A DNA stretch of 32,214 nt from a virus. The notes beneath the pieces are model-generated. The model was given only the letters and a program-made list of their open reading frames with translations. It was not told the DNA's origin and ran no database searches. The position numbers and the translations under genes are program-made. The DNA is taken from the IMG/VR virus record IMGVR_UViG_3300028558_000078, positions 1 through 32,214 of that record; one strand, 5' to 3'. Below are positions 1-7,850 of this stretch, piece after piece; within the stretch, counting starts at the first letter, position 1, and each line of letters begins with the position of its first letter.

Positions 1-1
1 C

Positions 2-37
2 GGCCGCATCGTCACCTACGGGCTGAAACATCCCTAG
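2..37 (+). CDS. 3' end of an upstream phage gene (partial)
   Basis: The first bases read as an open frame coding GRIVTYGLKHP and a TAG stop at 35-37. Nothing upstream is available, so the family cannot be named. It sits directly before the tail/appendage gene, so a structural (tail or baseplate) protein is the natural guess from position only. Confidence 0.45.
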   Translation, partial: GRIVTYGLKHP

Positions 38-56
38 CGCTTCCGTGATATATTAA

Positions 57-1697
57 ATGTCGGCGCTCTCTATCGCAGAGGCTAACGTCGCCTGGGTCTC
101 CGGACCGTTTCTGGATGACCAGGTGGCGGGCGAAGCGTTCTCCGCGGGCGCGAATATCGCCTACGATCCATCCCTGCGACAATGGTTCAAGGCGGCATGC
201 AATGCGACGGCGGTGAAAGCCGGCGAAAGCAATCTTGCCCTCGCACTCGCGTCGGCCAGCGCCGCGGGTGCACGGCTGTCGGTCGCCTCGCCAGGTGCAA
301 TCGTCGCCGTCGGGGCCGGTACGGCCGGTATCGTCTATCATCCCGGAACGACTGCGGGCACGCTCATTCCGACCGACGATCTTGCCAGCGGCAACAAGGC
401 GACCATCGCCGCGCTCGGCATTGGCAATAACCGGCTCCTCGTTGCGCGGGTCTATCACGCCAACGCCATCGCGACCGGCAGCACAGCGTCTGCGCTCACG
501 ATTACGCCGTCGGCGGTCACGTATATCTCCGGGCCGATCATACCGGGGCAGGTGGCCGGTGAGGCGTTCTCCGCGGGCGCGATGATCGCCTACGATCTCG
601 CAAGCCGGTCATGGTTCAAGGCGGACGCGAATGCAACGTCCGTGCTCGCGGGCGAAGTTGCGCTCTGCATGGCGCTCGCATCGGCGCCGGCGCCGGGCGC
701 GCGGTTCACGGTTGCAAGACCGGGCGCGATCGTCTCGATTGGCACCGGGCAGGCGGGCGCTGTCTATGCGGTCGGCGGAACGGCCGGACAGCTCGTTCCG
801 GCTGGCGCGCTGAATGAAGGAGACGTTGTCTCAATCGCCGCGCTCGGCATCGGCAGCAATCAATTGCTGTTGGCCCGTATCTGCGACGCTGGCGCAGTCG
901 TCGGTCCCAAACCGCTGCTGCTCGATTCCCTCGCCGGTGCACCGGTGGCCGCCTACGCAACGTGGAAACTGCGGCTTGCCTATGCCGGCGCGTGCTTGCG
1001 CGTGCGCCGGTCGAGCGACAGCACGGAACAGGACATCGGCTTTTCCGGCAACAATCTCGACACCGCCGCGCTGCTTGCGTTTGCTGGCGCGGGCGATGCC
1101 TTCGTGACGAAATTTTACAGTCAGGGCACGACGGCGAGTCGCGATATTGTACAGGCGACGGCGGCCAGGCAGCCGAAGATCGTATCCGCCGGCGCGTTGA
1201 CGATCACGTCAAATGGGACGCCGGGCATGCTGTTCGACGGCGTGAACGACGCGCTGGGCGTGGCCTTTACGCTGAATCAGCCGTCCTCGCGGGTCATGGT
1301 TGCGCGGCAGGTGAGTCATTCAAGCGGCTCGCGCCTGTGGGATGGCGCTTCGGTCAATCAGGCCGGACTTTGGCAGAATCCGCCGTCGCCAAACGTTGTT
1401 ATGTTTGCCGGCAGCTCAATCACACTGACAGGCATGACCATTGGCGCCGATCACGTCGTCACCGAACAATTTAATGGAGCATCCTCGAAAGGCGCGATCG
1501 ACAACGGCTCGTACGTCACCGGCAATGCCGGCGCCGCGAACGCCACGGGCTTGACGATCGGCGCGTCGGATACCAATGGCTCGAGTCCCTCCAACATCGC
1601 TTTTTACGGCGGCCTTATATTTGGTGCCATTGCAAGCGATCCGGACATTGCGCTGTGCCGCACGAAACTCGGCGCGAGCGTCGGGTTGTCACTTTAG
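57..1697 (+). CDS. phage tail/appendage protein with duplicated N-terminal domain and lectin-like C-terminal half
   Basis: 546 aa. Residues about 11-140 and 153-285 are two copies of one domain: both contain GQVAGEAFSAG or a close variant, a WFKA motif, an ARP/ASPGAIV segment and an AALGIG(S/N)N(Q/R)LL segment. This resembles the small beta-rich decoration-type domains of phage virion proteins. From about residue 288 the protein matches the arabinofuranosidase-B-like module often found in phage appendages (RVRRSSD, DIGF, GAGDAFVTKFY), followed by a concanavalin/LamG-like segment (FDGVNDAL, about 395-540). A virion appendage binding a host surface glycan is inferred. An in-frame TAA directly precedes ATG 57, which limits the start; no strong Shine-Dalgarno sequence is visible. 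Confidence 0.7.
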   Translation: MSALSIAEANVAWVSGPFLDDQVAGEAFSAGANIAYDPSLRQWFKAACNATAVKAGESNLALALASASAAGARLSVASPGAIVAVGAGTAGIVYHPGTTAGTLIPTDDLASGNKATIAALGIGNNRLLVARVYHANAIATGSTASALTITPSAVTYISGPIIPGQVAGEAFSAGAMIAYDLASRSWFKADANATSVLAGEVALCMALASAPAPGARFTVARPGAIVSIGTGQAGAVYAVGGTAGQLVPAGALNEGDVVSIAALGIGSNQLLLARICDAGAVVGPKPLLLDSLAGAPVAAYATWKLRLAYAGACLRVRRSSDSTEQDIGFSGNNLDTAALLAFAGAGDAFVTKFYSQGTTASRDIVQATAARQPKIVSAGALTITSNGTPGMLFDGVNDALGVAFTLNQPSSRVMVARQVSHSSGSRLWDGASVNQAGLWQNPPSPNVVMFAGSSITLTGMTIGADHVVTEQFNGASSKGAIDNGSYVTGNAGAANATGLTIGASDTNGSSPSNIAFYGGLIFGAIASDPDIALCRTKLGASVGLSL

Positions 1698-1709
1698 GGG
1701 TCAGCGACA

Positions 1710-1937
1710 ATGCAGTACCTGATATGCGCCAGCCACGCCGATGCCATCGCGATCTCGGCGCGCGTGGCGCAAGAGCAAGGCTGCACAGGAGATGTGACGG
1801 CATATTGGTTCGGCGTTCAGGATCATCCGACCGATGGGCGGGCCGCTGTGCTCGTGCTTGCAGACGAAGAAGACAAGCTATCGCCGGATGAGCGCGCTGA
1901 GCTCGTATTGGTATTGCCTGAGGATTGGGCGAATTAA
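1710..1937 (+). CDS. small hypothetical phage protein
   Basis: 75 aa, acidic C-terminal half (LADEEDKLSPDE), no recognised domain. An AGGGG Shine-Dalgarno element lies 10-12 bases before the ATG, and the gene begins 12 bases after the appendage gene, so it is probably co-transcribed with it. It may be a small tail-assembly or chaperone-like protein, but nothing in the sequence proves that. Confidence 0.6.
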   Translation: MQYLICASHADAIAISARVAQEQGCTGDVTAYWFGVQDHPTDGRAAVLVLADEEDKLSPDERAELVLVLPEDWAN

Positions 1938-1988
1938 TTCGACGATCCGGTAGGGCGCGTCTGTCTGTTACCGGTGCCGGAGGCGTCC

Positions 1989-2504
1989 TCAGGCTGACAA
2001 GGCCGACGGCGATGCGCCGAACTCCGAGCCTGGATGCACGTCTCGCGTCACGAACGATGCGGCCCTGACGATACAGCGCGATCCAATTTTGATCCTGCGT
2101 GGAATGATGACGCCCGTTCCGATGAAAGTCTGATCGTCGACTAGCGCTTCGTGATCGATGCTGGCCTGCATTCCGACGATGCAACACCGCCCGATGATTG
2201 CACCCGGCATAACGACCGCGCCCGGCAGAATGACTGTCGCCTCGCCGACCTTGGCATAGGGAGACACAAAGGCAAGTGGAGCTACGAACGGAGGAAGTTT
2301 GGCTCTCGCCTCGACGAGCCGGCAGAAAACGTGCTCGCGGAGACCGTTGTCCTCGATCGCGATATATGCGGTTCGTCCATCGATATTTTTCGGAATGATC
2401 GTCTGCTTCGCGGTGCAGTCGATGGACTCGACGATATTCCCGAGCAGGGCCGCGATCACTTTTGCAAAGGCGCCAGATCCGAACACAACGGGCTTGGAAA
2501 ACAT
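1989..2504 (-). CDS. NeuD/PglD-type sugar O-/N-acyltransferase, left-handed beta-helix
   Basis: 171 aa from ATG 2504, chosen over an upstream ATG because GGAG lies 8 bases before it. The N-terminus (VVFGSGAFAKV, residues 6-16) is the glycine-rich nucleotide/PEP-like binding loop of the NeuD/PglD family. Residues about 75-155 have hexapeptide-repeat spacing (VGEATVILPGAVVMPGAIIG) typical of a left-handed beta-helix acyltransferase. His118 in SIDHEA is at the place of the family's catalytic histidine. These enzymes acetylate sialic acid or bacillosamine-type sugars. It is the only minus-strand gene in the late block, sitting between tail and lysis genes: the usual position of lysogenic-conversion cargo. 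A role in changing host surface glycans is inference. Confidence 0.75.
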   Translation of the reverse strand: MFSKPVVFGSGAFAKVIAALLGNIVESIDCTAKQTIIPKNIDGRTAYIAIEDNGLREHVFCRLVEARAKLPPFVAPLAFVSPYAKVGEATVILPGAVVMPGAIIGRCCIVGMQASIDHEALVDDQTFIGTGVIIPRRIKIGSRCIVRAASFVTRDVHPGSEFGASPSALSA

Positions 2505-2585
2505 TCCATCAACTCCGGATTTAGAGGCGGAAATTGTCGCACGGACGTGAGCGAGCGGCAAGTATCATAACGCGGGACAAACCCC

Positions 2586-2954
2586 ATGAGCGACTTCGCA
2601 TCGCAGCCGTTGACCGTCACCGAGCAGTTCTCCGACTGGCGGGAATGGCGGCTCGAGCAGCCGTTGACCTTCCGCGCCGTGACCGTTCCGGCCGGGTTTA
2701 TCACCGACGGCGCGAGCGTCCCGCGTCCGCTGTGGTGGTTCATCCCGTCTTGGGGATCGTATTCGCGGGCCGCCGTCGTGCACGATTATCTCTGCCTGCA
2801 ACTGGCGCAGGGGACGCCCCATGCGTCGGCGCCGACGCGCAAGGCCGCGGACGCGATCTTCTACGACGCCATGGTGGACTGCGGGGTCAATACGACCGTC
2901 CGGTTCCTGATGTGGGCGGCGGTGCGCATCGCCGCGATCCTCACCCGCAAATAA
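2586..2954 (+). CDS. DUF1353 family protein
   Basis: 122 aa. The order VPAGFITDGASVPR, then PLWWF, then VVHDYLC, then ADAIFYDAM is the signature of DUF1353, a small family common beside phage lysis genes. The conserved Asp/His residues suggest metal binding or hydrolytic activity, but the biochemical role is not established. Hydrophobic residues near the C-terminus (about 100-118) could associate with membrane. It is 16 bases upstream of the endolysin, so same operon. Confidence 0.85.
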   Translation: MSDFASQPLTVTEQFSDWREWRLEQPLTFRAVTVPAGFITDGASVPRPLWWFIPSWGSYSRAAVVHDYLCLQLAQGTPHASAPTRKAADAIFYDAMVDCGVNTTVRFLMWAAVRIAAILTRK

Positions 2955-2970
2955 GCAAAGAAACATCGCC

Positions 2971-3831
2971 ATGACACGCGCAATCGATGTGGTGCGCAAG
3001 CTATGCCCGCGCGCCAAGGCGTCCTATGTGCAGGCCTTCGAACAGGGCGACGCCTTGTTCAAGGCACATGACATCACCACGCCGCTGCGGCTCGCACATT
3101 TCCTCGCGCAATGCTTCCACGAGACGGGTGAACTGACGATCGAGCGCGAGTCCGGCAATTACCGGGCCGAGCGCATCCTCGAGATCTTCGGGACGGGACA
3201 CCACAGCGCCGCGGTGACGCTGGCCGAAGCACAGCGGCTTGCCGGCGACGGCCCGGCGCTGTTCGAGCGCGTGTACGGGCTCGGCAACCCGAAAAAGGCG
3301 GTCGAGCTTGGCAATACCGAGCCCGGTGACGGCTGGAAATATCGCGGCAATGGCATCCTGCAAACGACCGGACGGGGCAATCACCGCCGCATGGGCCAGA
3401 AGTGCGGGGTGGATTTCGAGACCTATCCCGAATTCGTCACGGCGCCTGCACACGCGCTCAAGCCAGCGCTGGCGGAATGGACGGAAAGCGGCCTAAACGC
3501 TTTCGCCGACAAGGACGACATCCGCACCATCACCCGCCGGATCAATGGCGGCTATAACGGCCTAGAGCAGCGTCAGGATTGGTTTCGGAAGATCAGGCCG
3601 CTCATCGGTCAGGTCGAGTTGAAAACGGAATCCACGGCCACGCCAGCGCCGCCGCCCGCTCCAAAGCCTGTCGTACCGGCCGGCAAGTTGGCTGGTGGCG
3701 TCGTGGCAGGTGGGACGGCTGCCACCGCTGCGCACCAGGCCGGGCTTCCGCCCTGGGCGGTCGTCGCGGTCGGCATCGGCGTGGCCGTCGTCGCCGTGCT
3801 CGCCGTCCATTTCATCAACCGAAAGGGCTAA
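2971..3831 (+). CDS. GH19 (chitinase class I-like) endolysin with C-terminal membrane anchor
   Basis: 286 aa. The GH19 catalytic signature is at residues 49-64 (CFHETGELTIERESGNY region), with the general acid Glu51 and second Glu60. YRAERI, RGNGILQTTGRGNH and RRINGGYNG follow in the family order. Phage GH19 enzymes cleave the glycan strands of peptidoglycan at lysis. After residue 215 there is a Pro/Ala-rich linker and a hydrophobic segment at about 262-281 followed by NRKG, so the enzyme carries a C-terminal transmembrane tail, unusual for a soluble endolysin. The anchor suggests membrane tethering until holin or pinholin action (inference). Confidence 0.9.
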   Translation: MTRAIDVVRKLCPRAKASYVQAFEQGDALFKAHDITTPLRLAHFLAQCFHETGELTIERESGNYRAERILEIFGTGHHSAAVTLAEAQRLAGDGPALFERVYGLGNPKKAVELGNTEPGDGWKYRGNGILQTTGRGNHRRMGQKCGVDFETYPEFVTAPAHALKPALAEWTESGLNAFADKDDIRTITRRINGGYNGLEQRQDWFRKIRPLIGQVELKTESTATPAPPPAPKPVVPAGKLAGGVVAGGTAATAAHQAGLPPWAVVAVGIGVAVVAVLAVHFINRKG

Positions 3832-3834
3832 CCC

Positions 3835-4083
3835 ATGTGGGGCAAGATCAAGGCGTGGTGCGCGCGTGAATGGGAGGCGGTCAAGAAGTCGGGGACCGTG
3901 CTGCTCGGCTGGCTGTCGACGGCCGCCGGCTTCGTCGGTGCCGCCTTGGTCGATCTCTATCAGGACCCGACCGTCAACACTGCGCTGCAGGCCGCGCTCA
4001 AGCCGGAATATGTCCCGTATTACCTCATCGCGTTCGGGCTGCTGATCCGTTTCGTGCGCAAGCGCAACGCGACGGACCTCTGA
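3835..4083 (+). CDS. small two-helix membrane protein of the lysis block, holin candidate
   Basis: 82 aa. An amphipathic charged N-terminus (KIKAWCAREWEAVKK) is followed by hydrophobic segments at about 20-40 and 60-73 and a basic C-terminus (RFVRKRN). Size, topology and position right after the endolysin fit a class II holin, but no family is recognised. Start is 4 bases after the endolysin stop and 2 bases separate it from the next gene, so translation is probably coupled. Confidence 0.6.
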   Translation: MWGKIKAWCAREWEAVKKSGTVLLGWLSTAAGFVGAALVDLYQDPTVNTALQAALKPEYVPYYLIAFGLLIRFVRKRNATDL

Positions 4084-4084
4084 C

Positions 4085-4567
4085 ATGCTTTCGGCAATCT
4101 TTTCGGCGGTCGGCGGTCAAATTATAGAACAGGTTTTCGGACAGATTTCCGGCCTTTTCAAAGCGTATTTCGATAAACAGATCACGGAAGCGCAGTTGAA
4201 GGAACAACTGCTGGCCGCGCTGCTCGGTGCTATGAAGGATATTGAGATCGCACACGCGGATGCGCTGGCAAAGACCTACGCTTCTTTTATGGATGCGGTC
4301 GAGAAGAGTAAGCTGATGCAGGCCGTATGGGCATCTGTCGTCATCTCGCAGTTGCTCGTCCTGCTCTGGCATCAGGTCGGCATTCCGGCGCTCGTCGCCT
4401 ATGAGCGGTCCTCCGCTCATGCATGGTCCTATCCGTCGTCCGGGACGACGGTCGAATGGGCCTACCTTTTGCTCGGCGCATGTCTCGGCATGGGACCTGT
4501 TGTTCTGCGCAGCGGCCCAAGCGCTGGCAATATCGCCGGTACGCTGAAAGCCATTATCGGAAAATAG
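4085..4567 (+). CDS. membrane protein of the lysis block (holin-like)
   Basis: 160 aa. An amphipathic helical first half (residues 1-75) is followed by hydrophobic segments at about 82-105 and 125-142 joined by a short polar loop. This resembles phage proteins annotated as 3TM-type holins or holin-associated proteins. The gene follows immediately after another small membrane protein, so the two may act as a holin/antiholin pair; which one forms the lesion cannot be told from sequence. Confidence 0.6.
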   Translation: MLSAIFSAVGGQIIEQVFGQISGLFKAYFDKQITEAQLKEQLLAALLGAMKDIEIAHADALAKTYASFMDAVEKSKLMQAVWASVVISQLLVLLWHQVGIPALVAYERSSAHAWSYPSSGTTVEWAYLLLGACLGMGPVVLRSGPSAGNIAGTLKAIIGK

Positions 4568-4719
4568 CGAGCGGGCCGGCCGCGCGCGTCAACGCGCGAC
4601 CGACCCTCACCATCCGTAAGCGCGTCAACGCTCACGATGGCTGCGGCAAAGCTGCCATGGCCAAAGTTAAAGAAAGGTCATGGAATGCTCAAAAATCAGA
4701 TGACACGGGGTGCCGCGTA

Positions 4720-5172
4720 ATGACCGGCTCTGCCGAAGTCATCGCGTGGATAGGCGGCTTGTCCGGTCTTGCCGCGGTCGTGCTCAACATCGTCGTGGCG
4801 CTGCGTGGCGGTGCGTGGGGCATGGCAGATCGGCTCGGCAAGATGGAAGCGCGGCTGATGGCGATGATCGTCGAGAACAAGCAGGAAGCCGAGGAACGCG
4901 GCGACAAGCGGCATCTCGAGATCGACCGAAGGCTTGAAACGCACGAGCACGACATCGGTGAGGGCCTGCGCGCTTTGCAGCAGAAGATCCACGAGGTCGA
5001 GAAATGGTCACGCGACGAGTTCGTGCGCCGCGATGATTTTCAGGACGCCATCCGGCGCATCGAAACCGTGGCAACAGGCACCAGCAGCAAAATCGATACG
5101 ATGCAGACCTTGATGGTCAAGATTGCGGCAGCCATCGGTGGCGGTCCGACCCGGCTATCTGAGACTCCGTGA
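4720..5172 (+). CDS. single-pass membrane protein with long coiled coil (possible inner-membrane spanin)
   Basis: 150 aa from ATG 4720; an upstream extension of the open frame to 4423 overlaps the previous gene and is not used. One hydrophobic segment (about 7-28) is followed by a highly charged helix (35-115, many Glu/Arg/Lys with heptad spacing). N-terminal membrane anchor plus coiled coil, next to lysis genes, is the layout of an i-spanin, but there is no sequence signature. Its stop overlaps the GTG start of the exported protein downstream (GTGA). The 150 bases before it (4568-4719) show no convincing gene. Confidence 0.55.
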   Translation: MTGSAEVIAWIGGLSGLAAVVLNIVVALRGGAWGMADRLGKMEARLMAMIVENKQEAEERGDKRHLEIDRRLETHEHDIGEGLRALQQKIHEVEKWSRDEFVRRDDFQDAIRRIETVATGTSSKIDTMQTLMVKIAAAIGGGPTRLSETP

Positions 5173-5558
5173 GTGACGCAATGCTTGGCAAGCCACGTCA
5201 GATCATCGCCGCGCTCATCCTTGTCATCGCAGCCATCGCTGGACTTGCCTTCGCATTCTCGCGCGTCGCGCACGCCCGCGACCCGGATGGCAGATACATC
5301 AACGCCCCGCACTCCGCCTGGTTCAAATCGCAGCACAACAGCCGCGGCGAATGGTGTTGCGACGAAAGTGACGGTCATCGCTATTATGGAGACTACGCAA
5401 TCAATGCTGACGGCAGCGTAACCGTCGAAGGCCAGACAATCCCGAAAGAGATGGTCCTGACCGGACCGAATCCGACCGGCGCAGCAGTCTGGTGGTTTCT
5501 GCCCCGACCTGACGGGGGAAAACGAACATACTGTTTTGCGCCCGGCGGTGGCGTCTGA
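5169..5558 (+). CDS. exported hypothetical protein with WCCDESDGH motif
   Basis: 129 aa from GTG 5169, overlapping the preceding stop as GTGA. Residues 11-30 are a hydrophobic signal sequence with a probable signal-peptidase I site after Ala36 (AHA|RD). The mature part has the cysteine pair Cys63-Cys64 in WCCDESDGH and a further Cys near the end (TYCFAPGGG). Proteins with a CCDxSDGH motif are found, uncharacterised, in Hyphomicrobiales genomes and phages. Periplasmic location is likely; an outer partner for the coiled-coil protein upstream is conceivable but there is no lipobox. Confidence 0.65.
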   Translation: MSDAMLGKPRQIIAALILVIAAIAGLAFAFSRVAHARDPDGRYINAPHSAWFKSQHNSRGEWCCDESDGHRYYGDYAINADGSVTVEGQTIPKEMVLTGPNPTGAAVWWFLPRPDGGKRTYCFAPGGGV

Positions 5559-5561
5559 GAT

Positions 5562-5596
5562 GCACAAAGCCCGGCCATCGTTGCCGGGCTTTGTGC
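5562..5596 (+). terminator. strong intrinsic terminator closing the late/lysis operon
   Basis: A perfect 14-bp stem (GCACAAAGCCCGGC at 5562-5575, complement at 5583-5596) encloses a 7-base loop CATCGTT. It begins 3 bases after the last lysis-block stop and is followed by TTTC. The next genes run towards it on the other strand, so with A and T tracts inside the stem it may stop transcription from both sides. Confidence 0.85.
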
Positions 5597-5631
5597 TTTC
5601 TGGCGTCTGAAAACTGGACGGGCGTTTCCTG

Positions 5632-5940
5632 TTATCTGCGGACTGTCTGTTCGTCGTAAGCGACCACGACGCCGCGAGCGAGCCGCAGCCCAACACTCGT
5701 GGCGACAATTTCCTTGCTCCATTTCTTCGCGCATTCAGGCCCGACCGGGAAATAACTGACCTTATCGCCAAGCTGCTTCGCTTCATCATCGGTCACAAAC
5801 TCATTCCGTTCGTGGTTGACCGGGACGTGAATTGCGCCAGCAAGCCCGCTCGTGCTCTTGCCGCAGATGCAGCACTCGTCGCCGGTCGAGCAAACCAGCG
5901 TGCGCTTGCGATATTGCGGGCTGTCAAAGGGTTTTAGCAC
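5632..5940 (-). CDS. hypothetical protein with cysteine pairs (zinc-binding-like)
   Basis: 102 aa from GTG 5940, supported by AAAGGA 9-10 bases upstream. CxxxxxCCICG near residues 17-26 plus a later single Cys (GPECAKKW) suggest a small metal-binding fold. No family recognised. It is the last gene of the minus-strand accessory operon that converges on the lysis terminator. Confidence 0.6.
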   Translation of the reverse strand: MLKPFDSPQYRKRTLVCSTGDECCICGKSTSGLAGAIHVPVNHERNEFVTDDEAKQLGDKVSYFPVGPECAKKWSKEIVATSVGLRLARGVVVAYDEQTVRR

Positions 5941-5994
5941 CGGGGGTATTCCTTTCGAGAAAGCCGCGCCCGTTTCCGAGCGCGGCAGGTTGCA

Positions 5995-6375
5995 TCAGGC
6001 GGCTTGCCGCTCGCCCTCGATCTTCGCGATGACTTGCTCCCAACTGTCGCCCTCGGCGCGTACGGAAAAGAACAGACTGTTGAGCGTGCCGACCGTGATC
6101 TTGTAGTGGCGGGCGATCCAGCCGAGCTTGTCTACCTTCTTGCCTGCGAGTTCGCGCGCCGCTTTGAGCGATTGATATTCGGCGTCGACTTCAAGGATCG
6201 CCTTGCGCCGCGCCTCAAGCTGCTCGACCAGCTTGTCGCGTTCCGCACATGCAGCCTTCAACTGCTCACGCGCCGCCGCGCGTTCCTCTGGCGTCGGCGC
6301 TTTCGGGTCAACCCGATAGGCCATCTGCTTTCCGAGCAGCTTACCGAGTTTCTTTATCGCGACTGACCGTTCCAT
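5995..6375 (-). CDS. coiled-coil hypothetical protein with C-terminal HTH-like segment
   Basis: 126 aa from ATG 6375, chosen because the leader GGAGAGACAG directly precedes it; the same leader precedes the gene starting at 7753. Residues about 25-85 form a long charged helix, and the C-terminal part (LGWIARHYKITVGTLNSLF) looks like a helix-turn-helix. Function unknown. The 173 bases upstream (6376-6548) are AT-rich and hold a TACAAT -10-like hexamer on the minus strand (6416-6421), so this gene may have its own promoter. Confidence 0.6.
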   Translation of the reverse strand: MERSVAIKKLGKLLGKQMAYRVDPKAPTPEERAAAREQLKAACAERDKLVEQLEARRKAILEVDAEYQSLKAARELAGKKVDKLGWIARHYKITVGTLNSLFFSVRAEGDSWEQVIAKIEGERQAA

Positions 6376-6548
6376 CTGTCTCTCCGTTTCCGGTCGTTTA
6401 TTCGACCGTACACGCATTGTAGCAAATTGGACTTTTATCAATTTTCATCCATCAATGACTTAGCGGTAGTTTCGCTCCGAAATCATTGAAGAATAAATTT
6501 TGCTTGACACGGTTTTCGGCATATCCGGCGAGCGGCCTTTTCTGCGTT

Positions 6549-6893
6549 TTACGCAGCCTCCTGTTTCTCGGCTCTATCCAGCCGCTCAATCTCTGCGACG
6601 ATCAGAGCACCGGCGCGTATCAAATCGCGACGGCGATCCTTCGGCTTCCAGCGCCGCGCGTGCCATGATGAGGGCCATGTCATCGGCACGTCGTATTCGA
6701 CGGCGACCCGGTACTCCCCGCGCGTGGGCCATTCATACTCGACTTTGATTTCAAGCACAGGTTTTGTCTGCGCGTATGAGGCGGCGGCGTCGGCAATCGA
6801 GCCGTCTGTGTGCGCGTCATCATGCGCCGTGTCGTAGCCCTCGCGCTCGACCTGACGGCGGCGCTCTGCGGCAATTTCCTCGATTGGCGTCAT
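6549..6893 (-). CDS. conserved phage protein of the ERRRQxxxEGYDxxHDD family
   Basis: 114 aa. The pattern IAAERRRQVEREGYD-x-AHDDAHTDG, then AAASYA, then WKPKDRRRDLIRAGALIVAEIERLDR is a well-known conserved phage and prophage protein family with no proven function. All signature blocks are present and the length is typical. Four bases separate its start from the stop of the next upstream gene. Confidence 0.75.
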   Translation of the reverse strand: MTPIEEIAAERRRQVEREGYDTAHDDAHTDGSIADAAASYAQTKPVLEIKVEYEWPTRGEYRVAVEYDVPMTWPSSWHARRWKPKDRRRDLIRAGALIVAEIERLDRAEKQEAA

Positions 6894-6897
6894 GGGC

Positions 6898-7131
6898 CTA
6901 TTCCTCTAGGGCGGCAACCGCCCATTCCGAAAGGCAATCTTCACAGAGGGCCTCGCCGTCATCGTTGAAAGCGCCGGCCGGCTCGTTGCATCCGCGTGCC
7001 TCGCAGATTTGGTCGCCGCTCCCGTCGCAGGCATCGCACGGCCCGATGCGATAAACGTCTGGATCATTGCCGCCATAGCGCGAGCCGTACAGCGAGCCCT
7101 CTCCATCGCACCTAGTGCAGTTGAGCCTCAT
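6898..7131 (-). CDS. small zinc-finger protein (DnaJ-type CxxC repeats)
   Basis: 77 aa. CTRCDGEG and CDACDGSG are the CxxCxGxG-type motifs of DnaJ-like zinc ribbons. They are followed by CEARGC and CEDC, giving four Cys pairs that could bind two zinc ions. It is tightly packed between its neighbours. Probably a small nucleic-acid or protein-binding zinc protein; function unproven. Confidence 0.65.
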   Translation of the reverse strand: MRLNCTRCDGEGSLYGSRYGGNDPDVYRIGPCDACDGSGDQICEARGCNEPAGAFNDDGEALCEDCLSEWAVAALEE

Positions 7132-7147
7132 GGGCGTCTCCTAACAA

Positions 7148-7414
7148 TTAGGCGGCCATGCGAGAGCGGATGCCCTCGATGACCAGCCGGAACGTTGTGC
7201 GCTGCTCATCGGCGCGCTTGTAGAGCGGGCTGGCGAGCGAGCCCGAATAGGCGATGATCGCGCGATCGATCACGAGCAAGGCGGCCTCATACCGGGCGAG
7301 GACCCCGGCGTCGTGCGCCGGATCATCCATCAAAGTCACGCTGCCGGAAGCGATGATAGCCGAGGCTGTGTCGATTGCCTGACCGAGACGGCTGCGGTTC
7401 GGATGGTTGGTCAT
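7148..7414 (-). CDS. hypothetical protein
   Basis: 88 aa, mostly helical, with no recognised motif. It lies 16 bases from the zinc protein and 12 bases from the next gene on the same strand. GGAGGGACGC directly upstream is a good Shine-Dalgarno element. Assigned as a real gene because it fills the operon without a gap. Confidence 0.55.
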   Translation of the reverse strand: MTNHPNRSRLGQAIDTASAIIASGSVTLMDDPAHDAGVLARYEAALLVIDRAIIAYSGSLASPLYKRADEQRTTFRLVIEGIRSRMAA

Positions 7415-7426
7415 GCGTCCCTCCTA

Positions 7427-7753
7427 TCAGCGGTCGAAATCGGAGGGGACATATACGGTGCCATGCCGAGGGGCGGCGATCCTGTCGTCCCAGTTATTAA
7501 GGTTGGCGTTGGCGTTAAACACCTGTCGCGCGTCATCGGCCGAATATGGCCCGTCGCCGCGAGGGTCGCCCGCGCGGTCGCGCAAAAATCGCTCGACCCC
7601 GGTGGGCCATGCCTTGTTCGGCTCGTCCCGAAAGAAAAAGCTGTCGCCTGTCGGCACAAACGTGAGGCGATCCCAAGCACGGTCCCGGCTGTTGCGCGGC
7701 GAGTGCCGGTCGAGCTTTAGGTGACCCGACATGTAGAGCGTGATGGTCGTCAT
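7427..7753 (-). CDS. hypothetical protein, first gene of the minus accessory operon
   Basis: 108 aa from ATG 7753, preceded by GGAGAGACAG, the same 13-base GGAGAGACAGATG junction seen at the gene starting at 6375. Contains RDEPNKAWPTGVERFLRDRAGDPR and an N-rich segment; no family recognised. A longer open frame to 7834 exists but lacks a ribosome-binding site. Confidence 0.6.
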   Translation of the reverse strand: MTTITLYMSGHLKLDRHSPRNSRDRAWDRLTFVPTGDSFFFRDEPNKAWPTGVERFLRDRAGDPRGDGPYSADDARQVFNANANLNNWDDRIAAPRHGTVYVPSDFDR

Positions 7754-7818
7754 CTGTCTCTCCATCCGCCCCTGTAGATGCCCCGAGGCGCGGGCAGGGG
7801 AAATATGCGCCTTTTCGC

Positions 7819-7847
7819 TTGACCGCGCAAGCACAAAATTGTAGAAA
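7819..7847 (+). promoter_or_regulatory. sigma70-like promoter reading towards the resolvase
   Basis: TTGACC (7819-7824) and TAGAAA (7842-7847) are separated by 17 bases in an AT-rich stretch of the divergent intergenic region. The -10 is only fair. A start near 7854 would place the adjacent dyad at +1. Confidence 0.4.
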
Positions 7848-7850
7848 ATA

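Noticed and set aside
1947-1974. CCGGTA/TACCGG inverted repeat after the 75-aa gene
   Set aside because: Stem of only 6 bp with a 16-base loop and no T tract; too weak to call a terminator between the convergent genes.
5040-5789. 249-aa open frame on the minus strand
   Set aside because: Covers the 14-bp-stem terminator and lies against two + strand genes with signal and coiled-coil features.
6504-6526. TTGACA at 6504-6509 as a + strand promoter
   Set aside because: No -10 hexamer at a suitable distance, and all genes nearby are on the minus strand.
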